DNA from: Amoebidium appalachense
Lineage: Eukaryota; Ichthyosporea
Assembly (NCBI GenBank): GCA_963693365.1
Contig: CAVNZM010000010.1
Location: forward strand, 8,680,001-8,744,000
Direction of reading: 5' to 3'
DNA length: 64,000 bases
In this document: positions 34,228 through 58,810 of the stretch, one piece after another
Numbering within the stretch: the stretch's first letter is position 1
How the letters are laid out: each line of letters starts with the position of its first letter
Program-made: the position numbers and the translations under genes
The notes under the pieces: model-generated
What the model saw: only the letters and a program-made list of their open reading frames with translations
Told to the model about the DNA's origin: nothing
The model's database searches: none

Positions 34228-36555
34228 CTACAGAAGCACATGTTCCGAAATTAATATTCCCATGGCCAGAGAATACACGTGGGCCTGACAGATACCAATA
34301 CAAACCACAGCCAATAATAGCCCTGCCCAGCTATTATAGTCCTGTGCACAGCGCTGTCGGTAATTGGGGATAACCGTGTGGTGCCGCCACATCTGCAATG
34401 AATCGGTGTAGGCCGCTGGGCCCTGGGCTGGCCCCAGCGTGCCGCACTCCTCCAATTCAGCCAAACGCAGTGCTTTGATTGGCTCGTTATCAGCACTCCG
34501 GTACTTGGTATAGCTCTCGACGGCTGCCGGCCATGGTAGTCTGCATCCATTGGCTGATCGGGGTAGATCGGTGTTGCAGTGGGTGAAGTCGGGGCCGTAT
34601 CAGAGAGATCGTCGTCAAAGATCGGCTGTGATTGGTGCATCGGGGCCGCTGGCTGCCGGGGGACCCAGGGGATGGGGTGGCGGCAGGCCTGCATGGAGGT
34701 GGCGTAGGTGGTGCGGTCGTAGGTGTCCGGGGCATAGGTGTAGCCCAGGGTGTCGATGTTGTTGACCTCGCGGGGGGTGATGAAGACGGGGGAACGTGGC
34801 CATCTGCCCGTCAAAGTCGTGCGCCCGGCTGTTGTTGTTCTGGCTGTAGATCTGCGGATCCACGGGCCCGTTGGGCAGCGGCTGGTCGTAGCCGTGGCAC
34901 GCCTGCACGTGTGCATGGACGTGTGTGAGTGTGTGGCAGGGAATGGTGGGGGGAGGGGCTGGGGTTTGGGGGGGGGGGGGGGGGGGGGGGGGGAGGGGCG
35001 AGGGGAAAGACGGTATGGGCAGTTATGAGTTGTCGATTGACCAGTTGGCTAGAAATGGGTTGCCAGTCACTTTGAAATGTGCACCATGGTGCAAAGACCA
35101 AGGTTGCTCATGGAAGAACAGGCAGGGGGGTGAGGGGTGGGGGTGGGGGGTGGGTGGGGGGTGGGGAAAGAAGCGGGGAAGGTGATTTGTTGGTGTGTGT
35201 GGAATTGTCGGTTCTTTAGTGAACATTTGACGGGGGGAGGAGGAAGAGGAGGGGGGAGGGTGGGGTGGGGGGAAGGGGGGGAGGGCAATAGACGGGCCTG
35301 CCAGGTTGCGGCCATCTTGTCGACAAAGGCGTGGTGCAGGAAGAAGATGGGGTCCCAGGGCGAGTAGAGGTTGTCGTTCATGGTGCCGTTCTGGCCGCCG
35401 GTGAAGACGTGGATCTGGTTGTGCCAGTCCTTGTTCCAGTCCACATACGTCTGGAAGTCAGAAGTCCCCACCGTCATGCTGGCATACTCGCACGGCCCCA
35501 GCGTGCGCCAGCCCAGCCCAAACGGCCGTGTCACGCACGTGCCGTTCTTGTAGCGGTAGTGCCCAATGAACGAGTCGAGGAAGCACTCGGACGGCCCGCC
35601 CGCGTGTCACCGTGTTAGCCTCTGTGTAATTTGCCGGTGATACCTGGTAGGTCGTTTGTGACTTCTTTCTCCTCGGGAGCTTCAAACGTGGAGGGGGTGG
35701 AGGGGGTGCACGTGGATCCGGGGGGAGGGGGGAGGGAGGGGGGGGGGGGGGGGCGCGGAAGAGGGGGGCGCGGAAGGGGGGGGAGGGGGAGGGGGGGGGG
35801 GGGGGGGCAGACTCCCAGGGTTGGTGTGGTGACAAATATCAGGTGCCACTGAGAGCGTACAAGCGTGTGTGCCTCACAAAAACCGTTGAAATGAGCAATG
35901 TGGGTTTGTTATTTTACTCAGGGCCAGGAAAACCGAAGGGGGGGGGAGGAGGGGAGGGGGTTTGAGTTATTAACTTTAAGACTATAGCTATGGAGCAATC
36001 TATCTTTACAGATGTACAGGCCAGACTTCAAAGCGAAGGCAAACAGCACTCACTGATGCCGTTCCAGTTGTCGATGACTTCTAAGCCCTTCGGGTAGCCG
36101 TCTGTGTTCTGGGCCACGTCCATGGTCCAGTCCCAGTACGGCAGCGTGATGCACGAAAACGGGCCGCCCAGGGCGCGCAGCTGGTTCTCAAACTGGTACA
36201 GCATCATACGATGCCAATGCACAAACGCGTTGGTCTGGTGCGCGTACACGAACACATCCTCGGTGATGTGGTACGCCCACACCTGCGTGGAGTTGTCCGT
36301 GCGCACCACGGCCCGGACGGCGTTGATGTAGTTCTCCTTCTGCAGCGCACTGAGCTCGCGCCACTCCTTGCGGATGCGCGTCCCGTCCTCGGCAACCAGC
36401 CCGGCACACACATCCTCCCCCGTGGGCGTGGGCGCAGCCGTTGCTTCGGCGGGTATGGTCGTGGTATGGCCTTGTGTGTAGTTGCGCTGGTGGGATGGGG
36501 CCGCGGCAGAGAGGGCTGCCGTGGCAAGCAGCAGCGCGCATACGGCAGCAGACAT
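34228..36555 (-). pseudogene. Tyrosinase copy 2, inverted relative to copy 1 and degraded
   Basis: Exon-equivalents 36054-36555, 35298-35599 and 34902 down to about 34228 match copy 1 closely. The exon 2 lengths are identical (302 bases), and the copper motifs HWHR, LPYWDW, HNQIH and FFLHHAFVD are intact. Four lesions are visible. The intron 1 acceptor AG is GG (35601-35600). The exon 2 donor GT is GC (35297-35296). A fifth C at 34788-34792 shifts the frame after QMATFP, giving a stop at 34615. A second indel near 34528-34545 returns to the original frame (AVESYTKY, ALRLAELEECG, GPAAYTDSLQMWRHH). An insertion also moves the ancestral start out of frame, so the start at 36555 is used, still with a signal-like N-terminus. 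The uninterrupted C-terminal tail shows what copy 1 looked like before the TRIM insertion. Confidence 0.85.
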
Positions 36556-36599
36556 TCTGCCGCGGAAGAGGCGAAGTGTTCACGAAGCAGACCCGCCAT

Positions 36600-49652
<13,053 letters not shown>

Positions 49653-50743
49653 ACCCCGCCACCTTGAAATTTTCAAAGCACAAATGCCTGATGAAAACGG
49701 TGGGTTGGTGCCAATCGCCAAGCGCGGCATTGAAGTTAAATTTCTTTGGGTGATGACTACAACACACATACTGGTGAATGAATTTCACGAACTAGGACCC
49801 TGCTGGCCAGGCATATGGTTACGATATAATGTGGATAGTATGTTGTGGAGATGTGTTGAATATATTTGGGATATGTGTATCGAGGTAGGCGTATGTTGTG
49901 GAGATGTGTTGGATATATTTGGGATATGCGTGTCGAGATAGGCGTTTTCGAGATAGGCATATGTTGTGGAGATGTGTTGGATATATTTGGGATATGCGTG
50001 TCGAGATAGGCGTGTCGAGATAAGCGTATGTTGTGGAGATTTGTTGGATATTTTTGGGATATGCTTGTCGAGATAGGCCAGGAAATCCACGTGGTGTGAC
50101 CTATAGTCTGGCTTGCACGTGTGGTTTATTCACCCCATGCACCTGGAGCGTTACGGTGATGTTTTGCTTTTATTTAGTTTGGAATGACATTTTACTTTAT
50201 TTAACTTTTAATATATCTCAGCCACTAGTACTACCATATATGGTTGCTGATTGCCTTAATTTGGCAGTGGTGCAATCCCTCACATCATGCTCTCGGGACA
50301 TCCCTACATGACAACCAACACCTCATCTTACACTGCTGTTACATATTTAGTCTTGTTTTGTGCAAATCGCGAATTTGGGCTACCACAATAACATGAAACC
50401 AATAAAAATCTCTAGACAAAAGCGCACATAGATGTATAAGCCGCAAACGAAACCAATGCTAGCCCTGTAATTTTGGTCTATTTCACCGATTGTGGTCAAG
50501 GTGGGCATCATTGTGTTACTTTGGTCATTCACCCAAACCATAAAATGTCACCATCAACACGTGTGTGTAATCGTCTAAGATAAACACACAAGGTCACATT
50601 CACAACTACACAGTAATCAGATCTATAGATATGTACGGAAGAAAAAGATCCCACACAGGAACCCACGTAAGGCCGCCACCCCCCCAACACTGACACACAC
50701 ACACACACACCATCACACAACCACACCCCGTGCATCACTTAGT
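49653..50743. other. Convergent intergenic region NOC4L / arrestin-FYVE
   Basis: Holds a minisatellite at 49838-50083 and then unique AT-rich DNA with AATAAA near 50401. No gene seen. Confidence 0.6.
49838..50083. repeat. 53-70 bp minisatellite, about four units
   Basis: Units carry tatgttgtggagatgtgttg, tatatttgggatatgcg and tgtcgagataggcg. The last submotif is itself duplicated in the two middle units. Confidence 0.85.
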
Positions 50744-53208
50744 CTAAGCCACGATCGAGTTAGTACGTGAATGCACCAGTGAACTCCTGCTATGACTATT
50801 ACTCAGGGACCCCCTATGCCCCCCCTGCTTGGCATGGAAGCAGGTATCACACACCCTCTGGGGCTCACTGCCGTAGCCCAGCTGGGGCAATTCTCTTATG
50901 CGGCCACTGCACTCCCCGCAGTACACTAGAAGGCATTGGCGACAGTGGTGCCGTCGACGGAGTAGAGTGAAGGGTTTCTGGCACCTGCGCGTGTGGGTGA
51001 GAACGTGCACGTGGTTTCGGGGGCCACAGGCCAGATCCTAGGCAGGTGATAAGGGGTTTCGAACGTAAGAAGAATAAAGAGCGAAAGGTTGGGCCACGGG
51101 GGGGGGGGGGGGGGGGGGGGTCAGATGCCTTACGGAGATCACGTACACATGGGGAAGCTGGGAGGGGGAGGGAACGGGGAGAGAAGGGGGGGGGTGTTTC
51201 AGGATCTGCTAAAGTAAATTAGCGTTGCAAAAGGAGAGGGGGGGGGGGGGGGTAGACAGGGAGGGGATTAAAGGGGACAGGGGGGGGGGGGGGGGGGAAG
51301 ACAGGGAGAGAGGGAAAGGGTTGAATGTGCAGTAAAGGGCCGAATGCAGCAACAGGCAGCACATAAAAGGCAACAAATCAACAAGGAGCGAAAAGAAATG
51401 AACTGTGCAGTCGGCCAACCTAGGCCCCATGCCTTCATCACCCTTGTTTATGAACATCATGTGTGCATGTTCGCGCATGCACGTGTGTGTAATGGTCCAG
51501 CTTATTGATCCCCTGAGCGGGTTGGGGACGGGTTGTCTGTGTGTGGAAGGGTGGGAGGGGGGAAAGAGGAAACCAAAAAAGGGTCGAAGCTATTAGTTTA
51601 GAGAAGTAAAATTGCCAAATTTGAAAGAAAAAAAAGTTTCCACCTTTCAATCCCCAGAAGGAAAAGGTATCCGGGGAGTTCCGGGAATTGAACCCGGGAC
51701 CTCTCGTACCCTAAACGAGAATCATACCACTAGACCAAACTCCCTTGATGTGAATCCACAAATCCGTGCTGTTTTAGTAATAAAAAAATAATAAAAACGA
51801 TTCCTAAACTGAGCTCAAACTTCCCTCTACAGTTGGGCTGTGCCACGCTGCGACATGCACAAGTACAGTATGTAGAGAAAAATGAATTCAAAAACCCCGA
51901 TGGAACCTGGTGAAGATGCAAACCTCTGGTAAGAAGGCCTTTTCCCAGTTGCAAGGTGTTCGCGCATGCATGAATTCGGAATACTAATTGGGCGCCTGGG
52001 CGTGTATGTATGTGTGTATGTGGTGTGTGGGTAAAAGTGTGTGCCACACTGCAGTGCGCCCGTTTGTGTGTGCACGTGTGTGTGTGTGGCAAGGTATGTG
52101 TGTGTTTGCGCGTGCGTGTGTCCTTAAAAAGTGCGGAAAGGAAGACAAAGGCATCCACCAACGGGTGAAATGCTATCGAGCTGACGAAGTGACAGGAAAC
52201 CCGAGAGGGGGGGAAGGGGGGGGGGGAGGGGGGGGGGGGGGGAGGGAGTGGGGGGAGGGGGGGGGGGGGGGGGGGGGGGGGTACGGGGAGGGGGGAGGAC
52301 AAGCGTCAATATACCTGTTGCAGGCCTCGCAGGTGCTGTCGTCTTGCCACCGTGGTCGGAACAGAACAGGTGAAGGCACAGCGGCAGGTGGGGGTGGAGG
52401 GGGCACCTCCCCCCCGTACAGATACTTGGGTGCGGCCACAGTGAAAGGTATTACTAGGTGCCTGGCTGGGTGCGTGTTTGGAACACTACCCTCCACCACT
52501 GCACTGTAACTGTGTTGGCACAACTTACCACGCACGGACGTGGGCTGAGCATCTATCGGTATGGTGTAGGGAAGGCAAAGCTCCCCCCAGAAAAGGGGTG
52601 GAAGAGGGTCGATTGTATCTATGTGGATCTTCGTCTCCGTCATCTGCTCCCGCCCACACGTCACTACACTCAGGCGACTGTAAATCGTAACAGTAATGGG
52701 CGAGGTGGGGCCTACGGTTGTATTGTTTGCCTGCACACGAAGGAGAACCGTTTCACCGGGATGGTTCAATCGTGTGTTGCCTTGTGTGTCGCCGACTGAC
52801 AGTGTTAATTTCTCCGACCCATCACCCATACTCGGTGTTTCCTCCAGCCCCAGGGTTGAGTGCATCTCTGGCTGCTCCCTCACCACCACCTTCTTGTGTG
52901 TTTTAAGACAGTCAGTCCCCACTGTGCATTTTGCTCTCATCCGATACTCAACACTCGCATGGTTCTTTTCCACTTTTAGACTGGTATGGAAGCTTCCAGG
53001 TGCTTCCTTTGGTAGGGCAAAAGCAAACGGTATTCTGTGCTCTCCTTGGGGGTATGTCTGTGCCGTGGTGGCCTCTTTGAAATAGAGGCGACGGTAGTCT
53101 TTGAGTGGACGAACAGCAGTAACAGACCCGTCGCCTTTAGCCTGCCACAAAAAGAACTCGTAAGGAGCCGCTCGAAACATGCAGATATGAAACCAAAAGA
53201 GTGGACAT

Positions 53209-53244
<36 letters not shown>

Positions 53245-53952
53245 GAGGGGCGAGGGTGAAGGGGGGGGGGGGGGGGGGGGGGAGGGGGGGGAATGACAAA
53301 GGTGGAAAGGGTGGCGGACAGAGTTGGCACATGAGGAGGTGTGAGAAATAAAGCGAGAAACACAGAAACCGAAGTGAAGACACAGCGAAGAAGAGGCTTT
53401 CGGGATGATTGGTGAGCGCATGTTCATCATAAGTTAGTGTGCAGTTGAGGTGGAAGGGGGAAGGGGCAACAAAAGCTACGCATCCGCCTTTGAAATGTTT
53501 AGAATGGAATTTCCATAGCTAGAGAAAGGTCACTACCGTTCTTGTATGTAGGCACACACACACAAAAAAAAAGCCAAAACACTGCATTTCCAACGATAAC
53601 CCAACACCCAACACCCACTCCTTAATAGCCACCTTACCTGAAAGGGCTCCTCCATGGCTGTACGCTCGTATCCCTCACAATCCACCACCACGCATGCCTC
53701 CGCCTCCTCCGCCAGAGTCAGTACCACGTCACCCCTAACCGTCTCCCCTCCCTCAACCACCCCCTTCTCTAGCTCTATCCTTATGTGTCCCAGCCCCTCC
53801 TTATCAGGACACAGCCAATCCATGCTCGACTGGCGCTCCAAACTCTTGTTCTCCATCCCGTTGGCTGTATGTGCTCGGTCTGGTGAGGCACCGCGCAGTG
53901 TGAGTATGTGGTCACCTGCATTGGTGCCAGTGGCGTTGTCCGTGTGTGGCAT
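50744..53952 (-). CDS. Arrestin-fold protein with C-terminal FYVE zinc finger
   Basis: Minus-strand exons 53638-53952, 52315-53141 and 50744-50984 join in phase to 460 residues. The arrestin N-lobe is in exon 1 (IELEKGVVEGGETVRGDVVL). The C-lobe is in exon 2 (HRIPFAFALPKEAPGSFHTS, VEYRMRAKC, IPFTVAAP). A proline-rich linker leads to a FYVE finger with WQDD, CEACNRC, RRRHHCRQC, YCGECS and RVCDTC, split by the last intron. FYVE fingers bind PI3P on endosomes. Arrestin-FYVE fusions are known from Dictyostelium AdcA, which acts on endosomal cargo. An endosomal adaptor role is therefore likely. The start is uncertain, because an in-frame acceptor-like ttgttag lies upstream (PIIGIKRILGMPH) and a 5' exon is possible. 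Confidence 0.85.
51673..51744 (-). tRNA. tRNA-Pro (AGG), no intron, nested in an arrestin-FYVE intron
   Basis: 72 bases on the minus strand. The acceptor stem GGGAGTT pairs with AACTCCC. The D-arm contains GGTCTAGTGGTAT. The anticodon stem CTCGT/ACGAG encloses loop TTAGGGT with anticodon AGG. The T-arm is CCGGG-TTCAATT-CCCGG and the discriminator is C. A and B box promoter sequences are intact. It lies in the intron 50985-52314, on the same strand as its host gene. Confidence 0.95.
52205..52282. repeat. G-tracts (C-tracts on the sense strand of arrestin-FYVE)
   Basis: Several G runs, the longest about 22 bases, start some 30 bases downstream of the exon 2 donor. Further G-tracts lie at 51098-51120, 51239-51252, 51281-51298, 53215-53243 and 53264-53282, all in introns of the same minus-strand gene. 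Confidence 0.8.
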
Positions 53953-54616
53953 GCCGAGAATTCTCTTTATGCCGATGATGGGCTAACAACATGGGTCAAG
54001 GCCAAGATTATGGCTGTAGCGGTGACGTCTGCACAAGTAACAGACTTGTTTCGAGTTTCCCTATTGTGTGCACCTCAACTACCATAACATGTGCATTTGC
54101 GTGTCTCGCCTCGTGACAACATGTGTAACAAGTTGAACTCAATGAGACCTGCGGATGCACATGTGGCATCCTTCAATGGTTCTTCTCGCGCCTGTTTGTG
54201 TTTTATCAAAGAGATTATTGCCCTCCTCAGGGTCACATGCGCCTGATTGGCTCGATGTGCATTCACAGAAATCCCCCACAACTTCCAACGTTTGCAAGTC
54301 GACCCATTTTGCCGCAGTGTGGAATTTATATCATTTCCAAAACGTCTGGTAAAAAATTGGAAATGATACAGCTAAAACCATTATAAAATCGTTGCTGTAA
54401 CGCATAGGTAGCAAATCTAGAATTATTCACCACAAAAAAGAGGTTTATATGATTTGGAAACGACCCCGAGGCTGGCGAGGCATCATTCAGTCATAAAAGT
54501 CGTCATCACACGCCCCACCACAAAAGACTTGGGGGATTCTCTCATAATCGGAAGTTCGTACCCAGTTCTGATTGGCTTTGTCGACACCACATGGACTGAA
54601 GAATTTACATATACGC

Positions 54617-54814
54617 ATGGGGTTTACGCTGTTTACTCGAGGCAAAGAGAACCAGTCTCAGGTAGGGGGGGGGGGGGTTTGCTCGGAATATCCCCTCAGC
54701 GGTATATCATGATCACGTACATAGATGTCGGGTGGTGACTATATATCAGGGTTTACTTTCTCTACGAGACACCATAAAGACTACAAGGAGAAATCAATTA
54801 GTTGGGGTTCCCCG

Positions 54815-54847
<33 letters not shown>

Positions 54848-54879
54848 GGGCTCCCCTCGGGACACTCGGTATCAGCTGG

Positions 54880-54926
<47 letters not shown>

Positions 54927-55044
54927 TGTGTGTGTGTTTGTGTGTGTGTGTGCGCGTGCGCTATAATTTTGTAGTGATGTGTTTCTCAAGCCAATCAATA
55001 CCACACACACAACCAGCTGATACCGAGTGTCCCGAGGGGAGCCC

Positions 55045-55092
<48 letters not shown>

Positions 55093-55290
55093 GGGGAACC
55101 CCAACTAATTGATTTCTCCTTGTAGTCTTTATGGTGTCTCGTAGAGAAAGTAAACCCTGATATATAGTCACCACCCGACATCTATGTACGTGATCATGAT
55201 ATACCGCTGAGGGGATATTCCGAGCAAAACCCCCCCCCCCCATACCTGAGACTGGTTCTCTTTGCCTCGAGTAAACAGCGTAAACCCCAT
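54617..55290. repeat. Long near-perfect inverted repeat (arms about 270-285 bp, spacer about 115 bp)
   Basis: The left arm (54617 to about 54888) begins atggggtttacgctgtttac. The right arm (about 55003-55290) is its reverse complement, differing only in homopolymer length (T35 against A48, G against C runs) and about three bases beside the G/C run. The central spacer carries (GT)n. No coding domain and no flanking target duplication are evident. Confidence 0.88.
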
Positions 55291-55679
55291 CTAATAAACA
55301 GGTCGTAGTTACGCGTGTTTAGTATAAAATCAAGGATGTTGTAATTTACAGGTAGGCTATCTTTCTGGGTGTCTGTTGTGAATGTGACGTGTGTGTGTTG
55401 CGGTATTATGTGGTCTATCAAACTACATTTGGCGATACATGACCGGTTAAACTGGTGTGTGTGTGTGTTGTTTGGGCATGCAAATGATGCCACCTTATAC
55501 TTATTAGATCTCCACTGTATAGCACGTGTACAGTAAAAGCGTGGTAATTGATCAATAATACCATCAGCTAGAGAAAGACCAGTTCTACAGGAAGGTAATA
55601 TGTATTTAGGTGTTATACACTTGCGAGTGCCATATTTGGCAATATGGTTGAGGCGGTCAGTATATATAAAACGAGACAT
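55194..55679 (-). CDS. Open frame of unknown function partly inside the inverted repeat
   Basis: 161 codons on the minus strand, starting MSRFIYTDRLNHIAKYGTRK and entering the right arm of the inverted repeat at its C-terminal 30 residues. Composition is protein-like, with no simple-sequence bias before the arm, but no domain is recognised and it could be a chance frame or part of a mobile element. Confidence 0.2.
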   Translation of the reverse strand: MSRFIYTDRLNHIAKYGTRKCITPKYILPSCRTGLSLADGIIDQLPRFYCTRAIQWRSNKYKVASFACPNNTHTHQFNRSCIAKCSLIDHIIPQHTHVTFTTDTQKDSLPVNYNILDFILNTRNYDLFIRWGLRCLLEAKRTSLRYGGGGFCSEYPLSGIS

Positions 55680-55786
55680 AAGGCTTAGTTATACGCATAC
55701 TCGCCGACTCAGGGACCAAAAAAAAAAAAAAAAAAAAAAAAAAAGGACACACTGACACAGTACACAGCAGCTACCTCCCCCCCCCC

Positions 55787-55824
<38 letters not shown>

Positions 55825-55902
55825 CGGTCCCCAACATCGCCCCTTCTCCCCCACTTTCTCACGCTCTCCACGCCTCTCTCAAGTGTCTACCTCCCTTTAT
55901 CT

Positions 55903-55938
<36 letters not shown>

Positions 55939-56002
55939 TTCCCCCCAGCCCCTCAGTCCTCCACCCGGGCCCCGGCCCGCTACAAACACGCGCGCGTGCC
56001 CC

Positions 56003-56003
<1 letters not shown>

Positions 56004-56087
<84 letters not shown>
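56004..56087. repeat. (CA)n microsatellite
   Basis: Uninterrupted CA run between C-rich blocks, intergenic. Confidence 0.9.
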
Positions 56088-56089
<2 letters not shown>

Positions 56090-56808
56090 CCAGCCGGGCA
56101 CACACACACAAACACACATCTCTACCTTTCAAAATCAAGGCCTCCTTATCTGAGGCCCTGTTCAAAATTCGCACTTTGGCCCTCTCTCCATCTACCCCTG
56201 TATAAATGTCCCTTTAGCGCTCTATTTGACAGACACACACAAGCACACTCACGCACACACACACTCCCTGTCTTTCCGTCTCCCCATTCCTCTCTTCTCT
56301 CCCCCTTCATACACGCACACACTCCCCCCCCCCCCCCCCCTCAATCTCCCCCTCTCTCTCTCTCTTGATTCTCTCTCCCTCTCTCTCGCTCCCTCTCTAA
56401 CTCCCCCCCCCCTCCTATCCTCTTTCTCCCCCCCCCCCCCCCCTCCCTCCCCCACCCCATCCCGACTCTCTTCACCCCCCCCCCCCTTTCCCCTCCCCCC
56501 GCCCCCATCCCCCACTTTTTGCCCCCCCCTCCCCCCCCCCCCCCCCCCCCCAAACACACACACGCACACCCTCCCCCCTTTTTTGGGGAGATAATGGGTG
56601 GCATATTTCAAAAGACAGCTGCTGCATAAATATATTGAGCAGCATAAATATTGCCAGACAAAAAGATGTACTCATAGCAAAGAACATCAGGCCCTCAGAG
56701 TCGGACACAGCCTTGCATCGTTGGTTGGAGTTACAAATTGTACGTCACTTAGACACTACAAGCCAGAAATACGCGGGGCAACTACCACTTCAGTATAGCC
56801 AAAACCTT

Positions 56809-56817
<9 letters not shown>

Positions 56818-56873
<56 letters not shown>

Positions 56874-56881
56874 GGAAGACG

Positions 56882-56913
<32 letters not shown>

Positions 56914-56934
56914 GGCGGGCGGGCGGGCGGGCCG

Positions 56935-56986
<52 letters not shown>
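56818..56986. repeat. G-tract / (GGC)n / (GGGC)n block
   Basis: A G run of about 54 bases, a (GGC) run at about 56884-56912, gcgggcgggcgggcgg, and a second G run of about 50 bases. Strong potential for G-quadruplexes on the plus strand. Confidence 0.85.
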
Positions 56987-56988
<2 letters not shown>

Positions 56989-58810
56989 TTTCAGTTTTCT
57001 TCACAAGCTCATTCTGCCGGTGCTTTCTCCGATATGTGTCTGAGCATACAAGATTCCCTGCAAGCAAGTTTACAGTTAACATACAATGTTCACGGTTACA
57101 TACACTTTCCAGCTGCCTGCCTTTGAAACGGAGTTCTGAGCATTTCAAGGAGACTTTTCATGTAGGAGAGGTTGACAAGTCGATCAGAGACAAATGGGAG
57201 GTTTGCCCGCCAAAATCAAGCTAACCCAATCAGATGGCTGAGCCACTATGTTTGGCCAATAGGAAAAGGCCAAGGACACTGTCACACTATAGTACTGACA
57301 AGCATGTCCCAACAACTCCGCAACAGAACCACACGTTCCTAAAGCTTCGTGACGAGTCTCACTAAGTTTGCCAAAGCCGTTAGCAGACTGGGTAAAGGGC
57401 ATAGTATGGTTAGGCTGGTGAAACGCTGACATGCAGATAGAGCAAGTATGTTATATGGTGGGGTTGTCTGGTTAGTACGTAAGAGAGATGTAGGATGAGG
57501 CACGTGTCTTGCATGTTTACCAGTATCTAACTCACAATAATCTGTCCCACGATTCTGTACCCAGTCTTTCTTGAGGACATTCAGCGATTTTCTTTTCCTT
57601 CCTAGTAAACAAGCGATTAATAACCCCACTCTCAAAATCTGGAGAGAGGAGGGGAGCACCCAAAGCCGCACGCACTTGTACATTCACTCCCAATCGACAC
57701 CCCTGATGGTCCCCACACCCCTTCACTTCCACCAACAGGGGCCCAACCCCATGTAAGGGAACCGCTGCCATGTTGGTCTCTCGCCTAGTGGGGCAGGCGG
57801 GGCGGCCTGCCCGTGCAGTTATGCTGCAGGCGACCCATTTTGCAGCACAGAAGAGATTGCTGTGCCAGCCCAGAAATCATGAATGTAAGACCTCCTTGTT
57901 GCCTGATGTGTGTATGTATGACGGGACAAAGGCGACAGGGATGTGGAAAGTAGATAATCGAAGAGGGGATTATTATGGAACCGGGTTCTAAACCGTAAGC
58001 TGTGCACTGGATCCTACACAACCCGAAACAGCGCTAGCTGTCCTTGTTGCACGTTGTAACAGACACATCATAGAGTTACAGAATATACGAGGTTGAGGTA
58101 ATGCATGTTTTTGTATCATGGGCTACCGTCTGATGCACTGAAACTCACATATCCGAGCTACACTTCGATGCCATTGAGTCGTGGCAGTCGTCCACATATA
58201 TGTTTGGTTGCGCCAACACCTTAACAAGTATGTGCAAGGGCACACACACACACACACACAAACAGGTACAGGGGCACGAGCACGAATACCAACACAATCA
58301 CACCTGCAATGGCACACTCCTATACTTATACGCGTGTCAGACACACGCACACATGCGGAAAGATAAAAAGTGGCTCAGCCAGTATTCATACCTTCACACA
58401 GTCGCGCAAGCAGGCTCGACGCAGGCTCGCATGCAAGCACACACACATTGCACTGCAAAATACATACACTTGTCCAGACACCATGCAACAAAAGCAGCCA
58501 CCCACTACAACGCTCTTATACCCACCCACCCACACATCTGCCTGCTCCTAAGCACGCTTCCCTCCCACACATTTCCCATCAATCACACAGCCACACAGGC
58601 ACCATCTTTCCCACACGCAGACTTGCACGTGCCCCTCCCCCCCTTCTCCCCCCCCCCTCCCTCCCCCCCTTCCCCCCCTCCCCCCACGCTCGTCCCCCCC
58701 TCCCACACACACACCAATCTCACGCCTCCCACAAACACACCCCCTCCTACCATCCCACTCCCCTCTTGGACCCGCCCACCCAATCACCCACCTACTCACA
58801 CTGCTTTGCC

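Larger units (their letters stand above)
53953..58810. other. Intergenic region with inverted repeat, homopolymers and CA tracts
   Basis: Contains the long inverted repeat at 54617-55290, an A/C-tract region (55720-55822), CA repeats (56004-56087), a CT/C-rich block (56250-56580) and a G/CGG block (56816-56986). The stretch 57000-58100 is unique and without recognised domains. C-rich, CA-rich DNA leads into the POLG start. Confidence 0.55.

Noticed and set aside
36204-36599. Start codon of tyrosinase copy 2 at 36599, homologous to the copy 1 start
   Set aside because: An insertion puts it out of frame with the signal peptide and copper domains. The next ATG at 36555 is in frame.
57532-57771. 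Minus-strand open frame (79 codons) starting MAAVPLHGVGPLLVEVKG
   Set aside because: Composition is plausible, but there is no domain, no splice context and no neighbour to support it.
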